From Ciona intestinalis (Eukaryota; Chordata; Ascidiacea; Phlebobranchia; Cionidae): 64,000 nt of DNA. The DNA lies in contig NC_020175.2 of NCBI RefSeq assembly GCF_000224145.3, positions 99,652 through 163,651 on the forward strand. The letters run 5' to 3'. Position 1 is the stretch's first letter, and every line of letters starts with the position of its first letter. Shown one piece after another: positions 35,771 through 47,598 of this stretch. The notes beneath the pieces are model-generated. The model was given only the letters and a program-made list of their open reading frames with translations. It was not told where the DNA came from and searched no databases. Position numbers and translations under genes: made by a program.

Positions 35771-36738
35771 GAATGTAAGCAAGATATCATGAACTGTTTG
35801 GTCTCTGGTTATAAAAGCATTTAGTACTACAGTAGATATAGCTCCCCACTGAAGCCTGTATATGAAGTCGGATCAGCACGGAGTCATATAAAGCGCCGAT
35901 GGCTGGCGATTCGAGAGAGTCTGGTAATTTTCTGACGTCACTTTCTCCATAGCTAGCGATACGAGTGGCAGAAAATTGATTAGAAACAGTTTCTACTCTG
36001 CCGATGATCGCTAGCGATTAACGGCTTTGGCATGAAAAGTAACAAGTAACAACAGTAGAAAAATGATTAAATAAAACCAAACTACCTGGAATATAGAGGC
36101 AGTTAGAGGCAGTATATTTTTTCCTGGGTGTTTGCCTCTGTTTTTATCGCATACTTACGGTAAAACGATTAAATGTAATTTCCAACTTCCCGCCAAACTG
36201 AACAGGATACCAGGCGATTTTACTTTTGTGTGTGAATCCTTTGTCGCCCGACAATTGCTCTCTCCCATCGCCAGCGCTTTTACCGCCCGTAGTGTGAACC
36301 CGCCTTAACCCAACCAGCAAATTGTTTATTCAGTGGGGGTTATAAGGTTATATAACAAGGCACAAAATTAGACTAGGGATTAAAGAGCTTTTATGTTTTA
36401 TCTTGTAACTATGAGCTGTCAAAGTGTGACGTTATTTATTCACACAAAACAGTAATTTATGAAGTTGTAGGCATTAAAGAGATAAACACAATGAAATATA
36501 TGTATTTGCTAAAAAGTTTTAAAAAAGGAGATACTGAATTACACGAACCTGTATATTTGGTAGAAATACGAAATGTTTTTAGGAATGCGTAATATTTTAG
36601 AAACATTATTCGGCAATATAGGAAATCAACGATAAACAGCAGACTACAGATTTAACTGGGAAACCAGCAAATCCGAAACTACACAAAACACGTGCCAGCT
36701 AATTAATTCCCGCGTAGATGGGGAATCCCCTATAGTAG

Positions 36739-37632
36739 GTTGCACCAAAGTTAGTATAGACCAAGTTAGGAAACGGATTGTAAAACAACGAGTCTTGTTA
36801 TTCATTGTCTCGCGTCTATGACGTCATAGTCGCCACCATTACGGAGCCCACGGCATAGCATTTTATTATTGCTGGGTGCTGTTTTTCGTTTAAATATTGC
36901 GATTTTTTAAAAACCAAGCACTTCTGCGCGTAAAAATGGCTTTCTACTAATGTTATATCTTATCAGAATAATAAACCTCACAAAAATAATCAACTTTTAT
37001 TGAACACTCAATCGATTCAAGAGTAAAAAAACAGAAAATATCAACGAAACTTAAGGTATCTTTGTAAAATTTGCCTAATATCGAAGTGACATTGAGGAAA
37101 ACAATACTGAGTTACTATTTTTGGTCCTCTGCTTGAATTAGTAACCTACCTTTTCTGCGTTCCGGGTCTTTATGAAATCGAAAAACGCGAACACATTATC
37201 TGCTAGTACTTAAGCAGTTTGGAGCTGCATGTCCGCTCATGTTGGATTATAAATGTAGTAAAGAATGGCTCTGTAGGTTCGTAGGTATGATCATATATTA
37301 TTTTGTAAACAAAGCTGATTGCTGCTAGTCTTAATCGCCAACGTAAAGTACCCTGTTAAACCACAATTTCCGCCGAAAACCAGTCAAAATACTAATTTAC
37401 TCCACATTAATTCCTAGATTTAATATTATATAACAAGATTTATATTAGAAATTATATTTTATATGTTAAAACAACCGCTATACGTGTTTTCTAGCTTTGT
37501 ATCGCTTACAAGAACTAAATGAACACATGCCGACCATGCATTTGTATAGGCGATTCACGCTCTGTGGGCTCCGTAATGGCGGACACAAGCGCCGTTTCCT
37601 AACTTGGTCTATACTAACTTTGGGTTGCACGA
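36739..37632. repeat. inverted repeat upstream of the dysbindin-like gene
   Basis: The left arm begins 'ggttgcaccaaagttagtat' (36739) and continues 'agaccaagttaggaaacgg'. The right arm (37592-37632) is its reverse complement, with one extra base. Both arms continue to a shared inner block, 'ccattacggagccca' (about 36837-36851) and its complement (37564-37578). The left arm has about 50 extra bases between these blocks, including 'gacgtcat'. The arms flank about 700 bp. This looks like a non-autonomous DNA element or an inverted promoter duplication. Confidence 0.65.
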
Positions 37633-37670
37633 CACAAAAACAACAAAACAAACATTACAGGCAGCAAACG

Positions 37671-38204
37671 ATGGAGAGTATCGTTGCAAGAAAACGAGTT
37701 CAAATGAAAGCTGGAGACGAATTATTAAATAAATATCAACAGGATTGGAAAATGCTTCACGAAAATGCGGTTTCTGCCGCATTTAAAGCTAAAAAAGTGG
37801 ACGTATTGGTTAAAGAAGCGTACGGAAGAGTTACAAATAATGGTATTCATATAGAAAAGTTGTGTAAGCATATTAACGGTTTGGTTAATATGTTAGATGA
37901 TGTTGAAAACATATCTACCAATATTGCACGTTTGGAAGGCTCCTTTGAGGAAGTATCTACCGTTATAACAGCGTTTGAAAGCATATGTCAACAGCACAGT
38001 ATATGTGCAGAACAGCTAAAAGAAATGGAAAACCTGAACCAACTAAAGCTACAGAAACGCTTAGAGTTAGAGGAAAGGAAAGAAGTTCTGGCCAAAGATC
38101 ATAGCACCAAGCTTGCTAAGGTCAAATCTAAGCATCCAGAGATTTTTCAGAGCAGGCAAGAAGCTTTAAAACAAGCATTGGCTGGAAATGAAAGCTTTGA
38201 ATAA
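37671..38204 (+). CDS. DTNBP1: Dysbindin-like protein (DTNBP1 family), intronless
   Basis: A 177-residue frame starting MESIVARKRVQ at 37671. A splice acceptor-like 'aacattacag' ends 11 bases before the ATG, so the mRNA is probably spliced or trans-spliced there; upstream in-frame sequence is probably not coding. It matches the core of dysbindin: AGDELLNKYQQDWKMLHENA (human AGLELLSRYEDTWAALHRRA), then IARLEGSFEEVSTVITAFES followed by ICQQHSICAEQLKE (human LTHLEASFEEVENNLLHLEDLC). A charged coiled coil runs to the end. Dysbindin is a BLOC-1 subunit acting in lysosome-related organelle biogenesis. The long human C-terminal tail is absent, so this may be a minimal dysbindin. No introns are present, and it sits between two duplicated mu-crystallin genes. 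Confidence 0.8.
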   Translation: MESIVARKRVQMKAGDELLNKYQQDWKMLHENAVSAAFKAKKVDVLVKEAYGRVTNNGIHIEKLCKHINGLVNMLDDVENISTNIARLEGSFEEVSTVITAFESICQQHSICAEQLKEMENLNQLKLQKRLELEERKEVLAKDHSTKLAKVKSKHPEIFQSRQEALKQALAGNESFE

Positions 38205-38795
38205 GTGTCTGTGAGACATGATTTATTGCTTTAAAAATTGTATGGTAAAATTTGTTAAGCGTATTGCGACAATGTTTTGTCTAAATAAATGTCTTGTCAG
38301 ATAAAACATGAGTGCAAAACGTAATTTTTAATCATCATGAATCTCAATGACAAACACACCTAAGAATATTCCATTTAGGTATAAATGAACTATGAACAAT
38401 ATAACAATAATTTGATTTACATTCCAATGATTTTACTTTACCATGAAACAGTGTTACAATTATTCAATCCTTTCACCCTGGTTCACTTTTCTGACTTTCA
38501 TTGCTGTAATTTGAGGCAGTTTCCGTTTCTTAACATTCAATATTTTTCGATTCACACTGTGTGTGTTAAACAGTTCAGCAACTATTTAAAGCCAAGAAAT
38601 AAACAATATAATTAATCTAAAGACTGTACCTGATAACGCTAATCATGTATTAGTCTCAAGAATGCCATAAAAGTGTTATATTATATTGGCTGTGTACTGC
38701 AAAAATTGTTGTTCAATTTGCTGTGTTATTCTTTGTGCAATTTAATAATCATTCAGTGTTATCTTATTCAAGGGAATTATGAAGTGTTGAATAAA
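38205..38795. other. short intergenic region
   Basis: About 590 bp holding the 3' end of the dysbindin-like gene ('aaataaatg' at about 38283) and the promoter of mu-crystallin B. No other feature is seen. Confidence 0.5.
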
Positions 38796-41700
38796 ATGTC
38801 AGACATCAAAATAATCACCACCAGCACTGTAAGAAAGGTGTTAAAATATGAAGAACTCATACCAGCCATAGAAAGATGTCTTGTTAGTTTTTCTCGGGGA
38901 AAAATACAACAACCCGTCCGGTCAACTGTGGAGGTGGAAAAACATGAAGGGTGAGCATTTGGGGAAGCCACTTTATCATACTTAGGGCTATAAAAAAGAA
39001 ACAATTACTTGGGGAATCTTCTGCAATCAGTAGACTATTAGATATCCATATTGTCACTCTTAATAGTGAGGTGTATGGACATAAACATAACTTGCATAAG
39101 ATAGTAAGTAATAATCTTAGGGTAGTGGGCCTTTTGACCTTAAACCCAAGTCGCATGCCGTGTCTCACTAAAAACTTATCCATATAGAAGAAAGTGCAAA
39201 TAAATAGAAGTTTGTATGTTGGGTTAATAAGTCCAGGTCCCCTGACGCACTATATGATCTCATTCTCACCCATACAGAGTCTTTACTTACAATATCTGTA
39301 TAAACCACAGGTTCATTGCAATAATGCCTGCTTATGACAAGGAAGAAGACACATTTGCCATGAAAGTTGTTTCATTATATCCAAACAACGGCGAAAACGG
39401 GCTTCCAACACATGCAACCACAATCCTGTACATGCAAGCAAGAACTGGACTTTTATTAGCAGTGGGTGATTATATAAATAACCTATGTTCACATATGCAA
39501 CAGTATAAGTTTTCCCATAGAGACCTAACTGTTTGAAAATAATCTATAGACGCCAAATTGTTTTACAATGCAGGGGAAGCAGGGATAGTTAGATATGCAT
39601 TTCATGAAACAAATCTAACTCATTGGTCGTAATGTTTACTGATTGATGCAGTGTACAGGGTTTGTTGTCTGCCCACGCATGGTTTGCATCTTGTGTCTCT
39701 ATATATATTTTGTTGTAATAAATGTGTATTACGTATAGAACCATAACACACTGTATTAAACATAGGAATCTTGAATATTTATTTCTTCATGGTGGGGAAA
39801 GGTGTATGACAAGTGTTCCAAGTTATTCATATACCTTAATGAGTTACCTCATATTTGATTTTGTTGTTATAATTTGAACAATTCATTTGTATACACCAAT
39901 AAGGGCGCATACACCTACAATGGTAACAGCTTTGTAATAATATTCCCCTTGTGTTTAGACAATGGAAGCTGAAGTGATTACGGACATGAGGACCGCTGCC
40001 ACATCTGCAGTCGCAACTAAAGTAACTAACCATAATTTTTGACATTTTTCTAAATAATTTCATAGTTATATAACTTATATTAAAAATAGTTCTTTTAGTA
40101 AAAATTTTGCACCTAATTTTTAACTGCTGTCAGGGTATGCCACAGCAAACCGAAATATTGTGTTTTTTTGACTCAGTGGTTTTTTTAGAAGCCGAGATTG
40201 AGCGGCACCTGTCGCATGAAAGACTGAAATGGGTTTTCCGGGTGACGACGTAATGGGTCAAATGTGGCCTAAATCCCAGGTCCTTGACAAGGACCTCACC
40301 CACAAATAACAAATAAAACTCAAAAAAGCAGAAAATGCAATAAAATTTTACATCTTATTATATTTTTTAATATTTTGTTATGTTGGCAGCAGCAGTAGTT
40401 CATAGTTCACAAACTACCTCTAACTTTAGTTGATATTTTTAGTACCTTGCACCGGACAATGCAAAAGTCCTGGCCATTTTTGGAGCGGGAGCACAAGCCA
40501 AAAGTCATTTTTATGCCTTGAATCATCTCCACAAGTTTGAAGAGGTATTTGCTTACACTCATGGGTTGTTTACATTGTCAACCATACAGGAAAATAATCC
40601 CCTACAAAGTTACATATGTCAGTGTGGTAGGCCTAACTTGTAAGCGGGCAGGAGGTGTTCGGAATGAAACACCTGTGTTATAACACTGTCGTTGCACAAC
40701 AAAATGTTGAAACAATAAATTAACATCATGATATAACTGAAATCTTTGTATTTTATCATTAAGGTTATAATTTGGAATCGAACAGCAAACAATGGGAAGA
40801 AACTGTGTGAAGAAATATCCAAACATTGTAAAAGTGTTCGGTTTTGTTCAAGCGCAGAAAAAGCGGCTTCCAAGGCCGATGTTATTGTTACTGTAACATT
40901 ATCCACAACTCCTATTTTATACGGAAGATGGCTGAAAGATGGGGTGCATATTAACAGTAAGGAATATGGAATATCAATTACCTGGTGTAGCGTTAATTCT
41001 TGTGTGATTGTGATTCATAAGTCAATTGCTTATATAATGCTTTATTGGTTGTAGTTTTTATAAAGATCAATAAATTGTTTGATTGTGATTTCCATGCTTC
41101 TTGATTCTGGAAGCTGTAAAAAAAACATCAGCAATAATTTTATAAAGTCTTACTAGCAATACCTATGTAAGCAATAATACAGTTTTAATTATCTGTAAAA
41201 GTATGAAAACTTGCATTGAAACTTAAGTCACTGTGTCACAAGGGTTAGCAATTGCCCGTAAGCCAGTGGTTACAGGTTCAAGGCTTATGGTGCGACTATT
41301 GTGGGCGTATGTGTCCTTGTGCAAAACCTTTAACGGTAAACCCTAATATAATGGTAAACCCTTATGGTGTTTCACTGTATGGCAGTTGAAGCAGCCTTTG
41401 TTTAAAGATCATAAAACTAATTGCCAAAAACTTACCTTCACAATTAGTAACAATTATTATTAAAAGTAAGAAGAAATGTCCACAGTATATATAACTGATG
41501 TTATTTTCACACATAGGTGTTGGTGCTTGTAGACCAACATGGAGAGAGATGGATGATGAATGCATGAACCAGTGTGATCTTTATGTAGATAGTAGAGAAG
41601 GTGCTTTGAAGGAATCTGGTGACATCATCATGTGCCAACCAAAGGTGACAACTCCTTTATTGAAACATTACTTGAATATATACGGCTGACGGTTTGGACA

Positions 41701-42576
41701 ATCTATTAGTGACCACTGGATGAAGCAATTACCGCTAACGTCCACAATGGTAGTTGTGCTGAAGAAATATTTGTTTATGGGAATTGTTCATTTTTCTATG
41801 TACGGATTGTTGGATTAATTATTGTTAAGTTCAAGGACACACACACCAACAATAGCAGCATTGAGACTCAATCCCCGTACCCTCGGGTTAAGATACAATT
41901 TCCAACCACTGTGTCAATCACTGGTATTATGTAACGTGATTGATCTTGTAGAAGTTGATCAATGGAGAGATTGGTGAAGTAATTGATGGAAAATGTAAAG
42001 TTGATAGAAACAAGAAAACAATATTCAAGTCATTGGGTAAATGCTTTGTATAAACATATGGTTACTCTCGTTACAATTAAGTAATTTTACAATAGATTTT
42101 ATGCAGTTATTTGTCGTGGCTGAATGGATTCCGCTTTGTTCAGACCTTGCTTGATGATTCAGGCATATAGCATCACCTAGCAGCAACAACATATATAGAA
42201 GTCTAATTTGTGAGATACCTCACAGTATAAGAGAACCACAACCCAAGTCACATATAGTATAATTCCAATGGTTCCTTTGCATTTCATTCGCTCGTATAGT
42301 GTGGTTCTATTAAAGAAAAGCTAGTTAACAGCAAAACATATAGTTTTTTGGTACACTATTAATTGGACTATATTTTGTTTGGTATATGTTTAGTAGCACT
42401 TAGGGAATATTATGTTACTTATTATACAGACTAATGGTTGACTCGCAGAATATATCGCAATTGTTCCTTCATGCTTAATATGGTGACATTTGTTCATAAG
42501 TTGTTTGAACACAGGGATGGCGATTGAAGACGTAGCGTCAGCTCATTTGGTTTGGAAGAAAGTTAACGATGAATAG
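38796..42576 (+). CDS. CRYM: Mu-crystallin / ketimine reductase, copy B
   Basis: Eight exons: 38796-38950, 39311-39461, 39959-40021, 40443-40544, 40764-40956, 41517-41644, 41952-42036 and 42515-42576, giving 312 residues. Exon phases match copy A throughout. The dinucleotide fold reads LAIFGAGAQAKSHF. The next blocks, IIWNRTANNGKKL and ADVIVTVTLSTTPILYG, are closer to human CRYM (IWNRTKENAEKF, ADVIITVTLATEPILFG) than copy A is. The exon 2 donor is gtgggt, a weak but in-phase site. Exons 1, 6 and 7 are almost identical to copy A at the DNA level (9/155, 2/128 and 2/85 differences by eye). The other exons differ much more. The function is expected to be NAD(P)H-dependent ketimine reduction. Copy B probably keeps the ancestral activity (inference). 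Confidence 0.93.
40560..40690 (+). repeat. SINE tail in mu-crystallin B intron 4
   Basis: Tail segment 'ctacaaagttacatatg', 'cttgtaagcgggcaggaggt' and 'cacctgtgttataacactgt'. Another partial copy, with a tRNA-like head, lies at about 41230-41345 in intron 5. Confidence 0.65.
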
Positions 42577-45460
42577 AAGATAGCTCGCCCGTAAGCATAT
42601 GGAGCAATGTTTGTATAACTTCCACATCAACATAATTGACAAGTTTGTGCTTCAAGCCATCCACTGTTTCTTACACATGGTTCATATTTAACCAGTATTT
42701 CATATCCACGTTTCTTATTGCCCTTTACACAACTTTTAATACTTCATAACTTGCTGAAAAATATTTATTTTAAGATATCTAATGTCCTACTTTATTTGTA
42801 ACTATACACAATAACGGCTTATGTTTACTGTATACACATATATTATATTTGACCTGTTTACCTAAATGAGTGAAATAACTTATTTATCCTTGCCTGGAAG
42901 GGCAATGACAGTTGTTATTACACCGGTGTTCTGTTTCATACATCTCGTGCCCGCTTACAAGTTACCACGTATGTAACTTTGGGGTGGACTTTTTTCCTGA
43001 ACCCATCACCTCTGGGTTAGAGGCATACGCGCTAATCAACTATGCCATGACGCTTGATTACATGAATTCTTTATTTATCATTCCTAGCATGATAAGTTTT
43101 TGTGTTTCTGTTGGTGGCCATTGGTAGATGCGGGAGTAGCTTCATGGGTGTTTTCGGTTTCGTTATATGCCTTGCTGTAGGCCTCACTCATATAGAGTAG
43201 AATGGATTGCATGTATTACGAACCTACAAACAATAATTACTTTATTGCCTTGTGTTGAATGGTAACTTATTTTATAACCTTGTATTTATTTAATTTTTAA
43301 GTTCACCATGTGCTTTTTTGTTGCCAAATTTTAAAATATTGCCCAAATATTCTATTAAAAATGGGGAGAGCACCTTTAATATTGCATGGGATGCATTACT
43401 TTACTTGGTGGTTACTGTGCTGTTAAAGCTTTGTGGCCTAATTTGTGGCCTAACCTCTGTTGCCAATGGCCTATGTTTTGTAATCACTGGGTGACAAATA
43501 TATAGTAGTGTGGGGTAAGAAGGGAAACGTTTTCATTCTATTTTATCGTCCATTTGGTAGTTAACAAAGAATATTTACAGCTGTATATAATTCACACGAA
43601 AAAGAACGTTGTTAATTGTTAAATGTTAAAAACACAATTAACCAAAGGTGCCTATGGTATCCCATCATACCCCCCAGTACAATATATATGTTAAGTAGGT
43701 GTGAATATGTTTAGACGTAGATTAGATCACACGTAATATAAAAATTCTCCCACCGGGTCTGCTGAATGTGGATTATTATGTTTTACACATGTGCTCACAA
43801 ACTAACACACAATAGTTGTTACTTTAACCATACACAAAATATTGCTATGCACATTACAAGGTGTTATAATCCACCCTTCTTTATCTTTATTGCACTGTAT
43901 TTATTTAACTTAATGGACGTATTATTATGGCTTTTGTACAATTACTACAGCTGATGATTCAAACTTAATAAACCATACCGTATGATCCTTTGTATTAAGT
44001 CAATATTGGAGTACAAAGTACAACACATGAAGAATAATAGCAACTCAAACTTAGTAATAAATGCCAAGTTAGAACATAAAAGTCAAGTGACAGTCAGGGC
44101 CAAGTGCTACAAAATATGAAACAATAAACGTTTCAACTAATTGTTTTCTATAAGTTATATATATTTTGCCTAAAATGACATCGGTCACTTATTTAAATCC
44201 CAACCTTTTATAGTTTTTATATAAATATGCCTTACACACCTTCTAAAAAACCTCTTCAAAACTGTCTGTTTGTAAGATTAAACTGATGATTTAATGTCAT
44301 GGATATCTGGAACTACAATATTGTTGCGATATTAACATTTTTACGTTTGTTCTAATTAATAATTACTTACTGGTTACTGTGAGTGTGTTGTGTATAACTG
44401 CTTTCCTTTAATAGTTCACCCGCAGGATGTTTTAACGACTGTAACTTTGTTGCTAATCCGCTCTCTTCATTGCTTTAATTAATCTGATCTTTGCTAAATC
44501 TTTAACATATTTGAAGATACTTACTGAACAAAAAAATGCTACAGAATAACTCTTATAATTTAATTCAGCACGATAAAAATGAAACAATAATCTTCCATAA
44601 GGCAAGGAAAACGCGAGCAAAATTAAGACAAACAATTTGTTTCTATTTTGTAGAGAGCCGAGCCGACCTAGTATAGCATTTGCACGATTAATATATGCTG
44701 ATTAAGGTAGCATTGCGAGTTACAATCCATTTAATGAAAAATATGGCTATGGCCATAAAGGGTAAGTTAAGAAACTCATTATATAAAGTTATATGTCACA
44801 CTACTTGTAAAGTCCATTTATGTGAAATAATATTTGATAAGATGATGGGCGCACTTAGGTGTATTATTCAACAAACTGACTGCAAAACCACAGTGATAAT
44901 CCTCACGACAAATTTGATTCAAAAATAAGTTGAACACACTATTGGTATTTAACCGCCATAACCCAATCATATTAGTTTTAAACTACAAAGATTAAAATGG
45001 CAAGACGCGATTCTAAAATGAAAGTGCAATAATTGCCCAAATATGGAACTTGTAACAATTGGGCATTATGATATAACACTGCATGAACAATCGAATATAA
45101 TTTGATTCAAATATTTTGCTAACTACATGATTTCATTATATGGCTTGAAGTAAAGAATTAGGTAAAACTAAATAAATTTGTTTACAATAAAGTATGCAAA
45201 ACCACACTTTGTAGGTGGATATTTACAAATGACCGGAGGTTCTCATACTTTTAGAGGCATAGCACCTGTTTGGTGCAAACTAAAGTTTATTAAAAAAAAA
45301 CTTATTTTAACTTTTGAGAAAACATGCCAAAACATTTTATATTTTTTTTTTAACTTTAGTATAAATACTTATTATTTAGAAAAGTTTTTAACGCACAGCT
45401 TGAGAAACCCCGATATGAATAAAGTTGAATGCAACAAACTAAAGATGGAAAGCCTAAATC
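42577..45460. other. long gene-free region with repeats
   Basis: About 2.9 kb between mu-crystallin B and EEPD1. It contains a reverse SINE tail (about 42870-42985) and a MITE copy (43501-43687). The rest is AT-rich. Several short open frames are present, but none has a recognisable protein signature. Confidence 0.55.
43501..43687. mobile_element. MITE copy, tagtagggtgggg family
   Basis: The left end 'tatagtagtgtggggtaaga' and right end 'cccatcatacccccca' then 'gtacaatata' are inverted. The body includes 'cattctattttatcgtccat' and 'ttggtagttaacaaagaata', shared with the copies at 54783, 56343 and 56933. Confidence 0.7.
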
Positions 45461-47598
45461 TTATTTATCATTCTGCGGACAATCTACTTTTAAAGTGAGA
45501 CCATCTGTAACAAGAATGGATGATTTATCTTCTAAATCGTGATCAACAAACAACTGCACCCACGCGGGGCAGTGGTCTGAAACCACCCCACCCCAACTCC
45601 AACCATCGGGGATCCACGGGTTGGTCAGCCCGTTTCGTACAACCTTCCACTCGGAGGTGTAGAGAGCAGTTGCTGATTGGTTGAGCCATAGGTTGTCACG
45701 GCAACGCGAACCTTTCATATCTTTACGATTTATATTAGTCGGAACGTTGCACGGTATAACAGGTTTGTAACTTTTCGCTCCCAAAGCTTCGAACTCTGTC
45801 TCATCAGGTCCCACACTAAAGTCCCCCAAGATCACAACAACTTTCTCCTCCTCATCAAGATGATGATCAACAGCATCCAATATCTCTGGAAGATCCTTAA
45901 CATTCTCACCAAACCTCATAAGATCATCAGAAGCATCATCTTCCATGTGTAGATTCACCAACACCAAGTCAACCTTACCAACCTAAACATAAAGCTTATT
46001 GTTTGTTACTTTTGCAATGTTTAATAATAAATGCAGTTTTAATAAACTAAATTTTGAAACTGACATGTTATATCTAATATATCACTCTAGTTTTACACCT
46101 CAAAATTGGTTTTACCCTGCTGTTAGGTGTCTATACAAATAAGCAGAGCCAAAGTATATTGCATTCACCACATTAATCAATGAGGTTCCTCTTTTTTTTA
46201 CAACTATGAGTGTAACTGCATTTCAACAATGTCACCCCAGATTTTACCCTGCTGTTGGGTGTCTATATAAACAAGCAGAGCCAAAGTACATTGCATTCAC
46301 CACATTAATCAATGAGGTTCCCTATGTTTGACAACTATGAGTGTAACTGCATTTCAGCAATGTCACCCCAGATTTATTGAACAAAGTTCATAAATTCGCC
46401 ACACTATCGACTTTAATATAAACTCAAAAGAACTTACTTTAAAGAACCCTAACATAGGTTGTCTTGCAAATTTTTTTCCACCAACAGACTTCTTAACCAA
46501 AGCACTGTTATTATAATCAACAATGGACTCTTCCCATAAAAATCCACTATATTCTGTTCCTTGAAATAACTTTCCTTCAGCAGTTGGCAATACAGAACAC
46601 TTCCAAGTGGAAGTAGATTTGAAACGTTGTATGTTGGGCAGAGTTGGATTGTTTAGTTCGTTCACAATTTCATTCAAAGCATTTTCATCATCTAGCTCCT
46701 GCACACCAAGTATTTTCACCCCATTTTCTAAAATGGTCATGCAAACTACTTCGCGCACGCCTGGATTTCTTGTCTTGTCGCAACTGCAGTGTTGAAGGTT
46801 CCATGTGGCGACCCTTACGACTGATCGCCCATCCATCACCATGGGTGGAGAAGCTACCTTTGCACGAGTAGAAAGAACACACTCGGGACCAAACCCTTGG
46901 AAGTTGCTGGTCGAGCCATTCCTTAACCTGGAAGATACATTGCTAGCCTGCCGTGAATGGAATCCACTTTCATTGATCCTTAGTTTGCTTTTAACTCTAA
47001 GTAGTGTTGTGATATCAATTATTTGAGCAGGTTCGACAAGATCATTAATATGGTGGTACGGTCCGTTTGAAACACGATACTCGACTATTTTAACAGAAAT
47101 TTCATCCGTCAACCCAGACACAGTGGAAATAATATCAGCAGCTGCAGTGTTTATATTTACATAGGAAGGAGGGGTCATATTTTCAGGCACAGAAAGTTGA
47201 GCTAAGTTATTGCAACTTTTTGATACATGACACTCCTTTCGTATTTTTTCCAGTTTCCCCGCTCCAATTCCATTCACAAGTACCAGATCCTCTATCCGTC
47301 GAAAGCCACCTATTTGTCGCCTGTAGTCAATAATGTTGTGTGCAACCACCCTGGTTATGTTTGGCAGGGTCATGAAGTCTTCTTCTGTGGCTGCATTAAT
47401 ATCAATAGTGCTGAGTACGGTGGGTAGTTGGGGCTCTAGGTGTTCTAACATGACCTCAGTTTCATGATTTGATGTTACGCCGTAAGAAAAAGCAGCACTG
47501 ATCGTCTTTTTGGGGCGTAAGAAGCTCCCATGATGTTTTACGAGAGTGTTTTCATCTTTCGGAACTTGTGGCCGACATCGTGTACACAACCCTCCCAT
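45461..47598 (-). CDS. EEPD1: Endonuclease/exonuclease/phosphatase family domain protein 1
   Basis: Two exons, 47598-46438 and 45982-45461, give 560 residues (human 569). The start MGGLCTRCRP has Gly2 and Cys5, consistent with N-myristoylation and palmitoylation as in human EEPD1. Two helix-hairpin-helix DNA-binding units follow: INAATEEDFMTLPNITRVVA to GIGAGKLEKI, and VNINTAAADIISTVSGLTDE onward. The nuclease-fold domain has RVATWNLQHCS, NPGVREVVCMTILENGVKI, LVLVNLHMED, ILGDFSVGPDE and a C-terminal GLTNPWIPDGWSWGGVVSDH with the final DH pair. Vertebrate EEPD1 cleaves stalled replication forks to start repair, and at membranes affects cholesterol efflux. Which role applies here is not visible. 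The single intron carries a 132-bp tandem duplication. Confidence 0.95.
46110..46374. repeat. 132-bp tandem duplication in EEPD1 intron
   Basis: Two direct copies begin 'ttttaccctgctgtt' at about 46110 and 46242 and share 'gcattcaccacattaatcaa' and 'tgagtgtaactgcatttca'. They are about 95% identical by eye, so the duplication is recent. A diverged relative ('agagccaaagtatacat') lies near 53341. Confidence 0.85.

Larger units (their letters stand above)
35135..37670. other. long intergenic region between mu-crystallin A and the dysbindin-like gene
   Basis: No coding gene is supported here. It contains a possible promoter cluster (35540-35590), a possible DNA element with 'agcgccgatggctggcgatt' and 'atcgccagcgcttttaccgc' as loose inverted words (about 35870-36306), and a long inverted repeat (arms 36739-36851 and 37564-37632). 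It is GC-richer than its surroundings in patches. Confidence 0.5.

Noticed and set aside
42577-45460. Several 60-100 codon frames in the gene-free interval, for example near 44695 and 45178.
   Set aside because: They have low-complexity AT-driven composition, no splice partners and no recognisable motif.
46607-47026. Open frames on the + strand opposite EEPD1 exon 1.
   Set aside because: They are antisense shadows of a well-supported coding exon and match no family.
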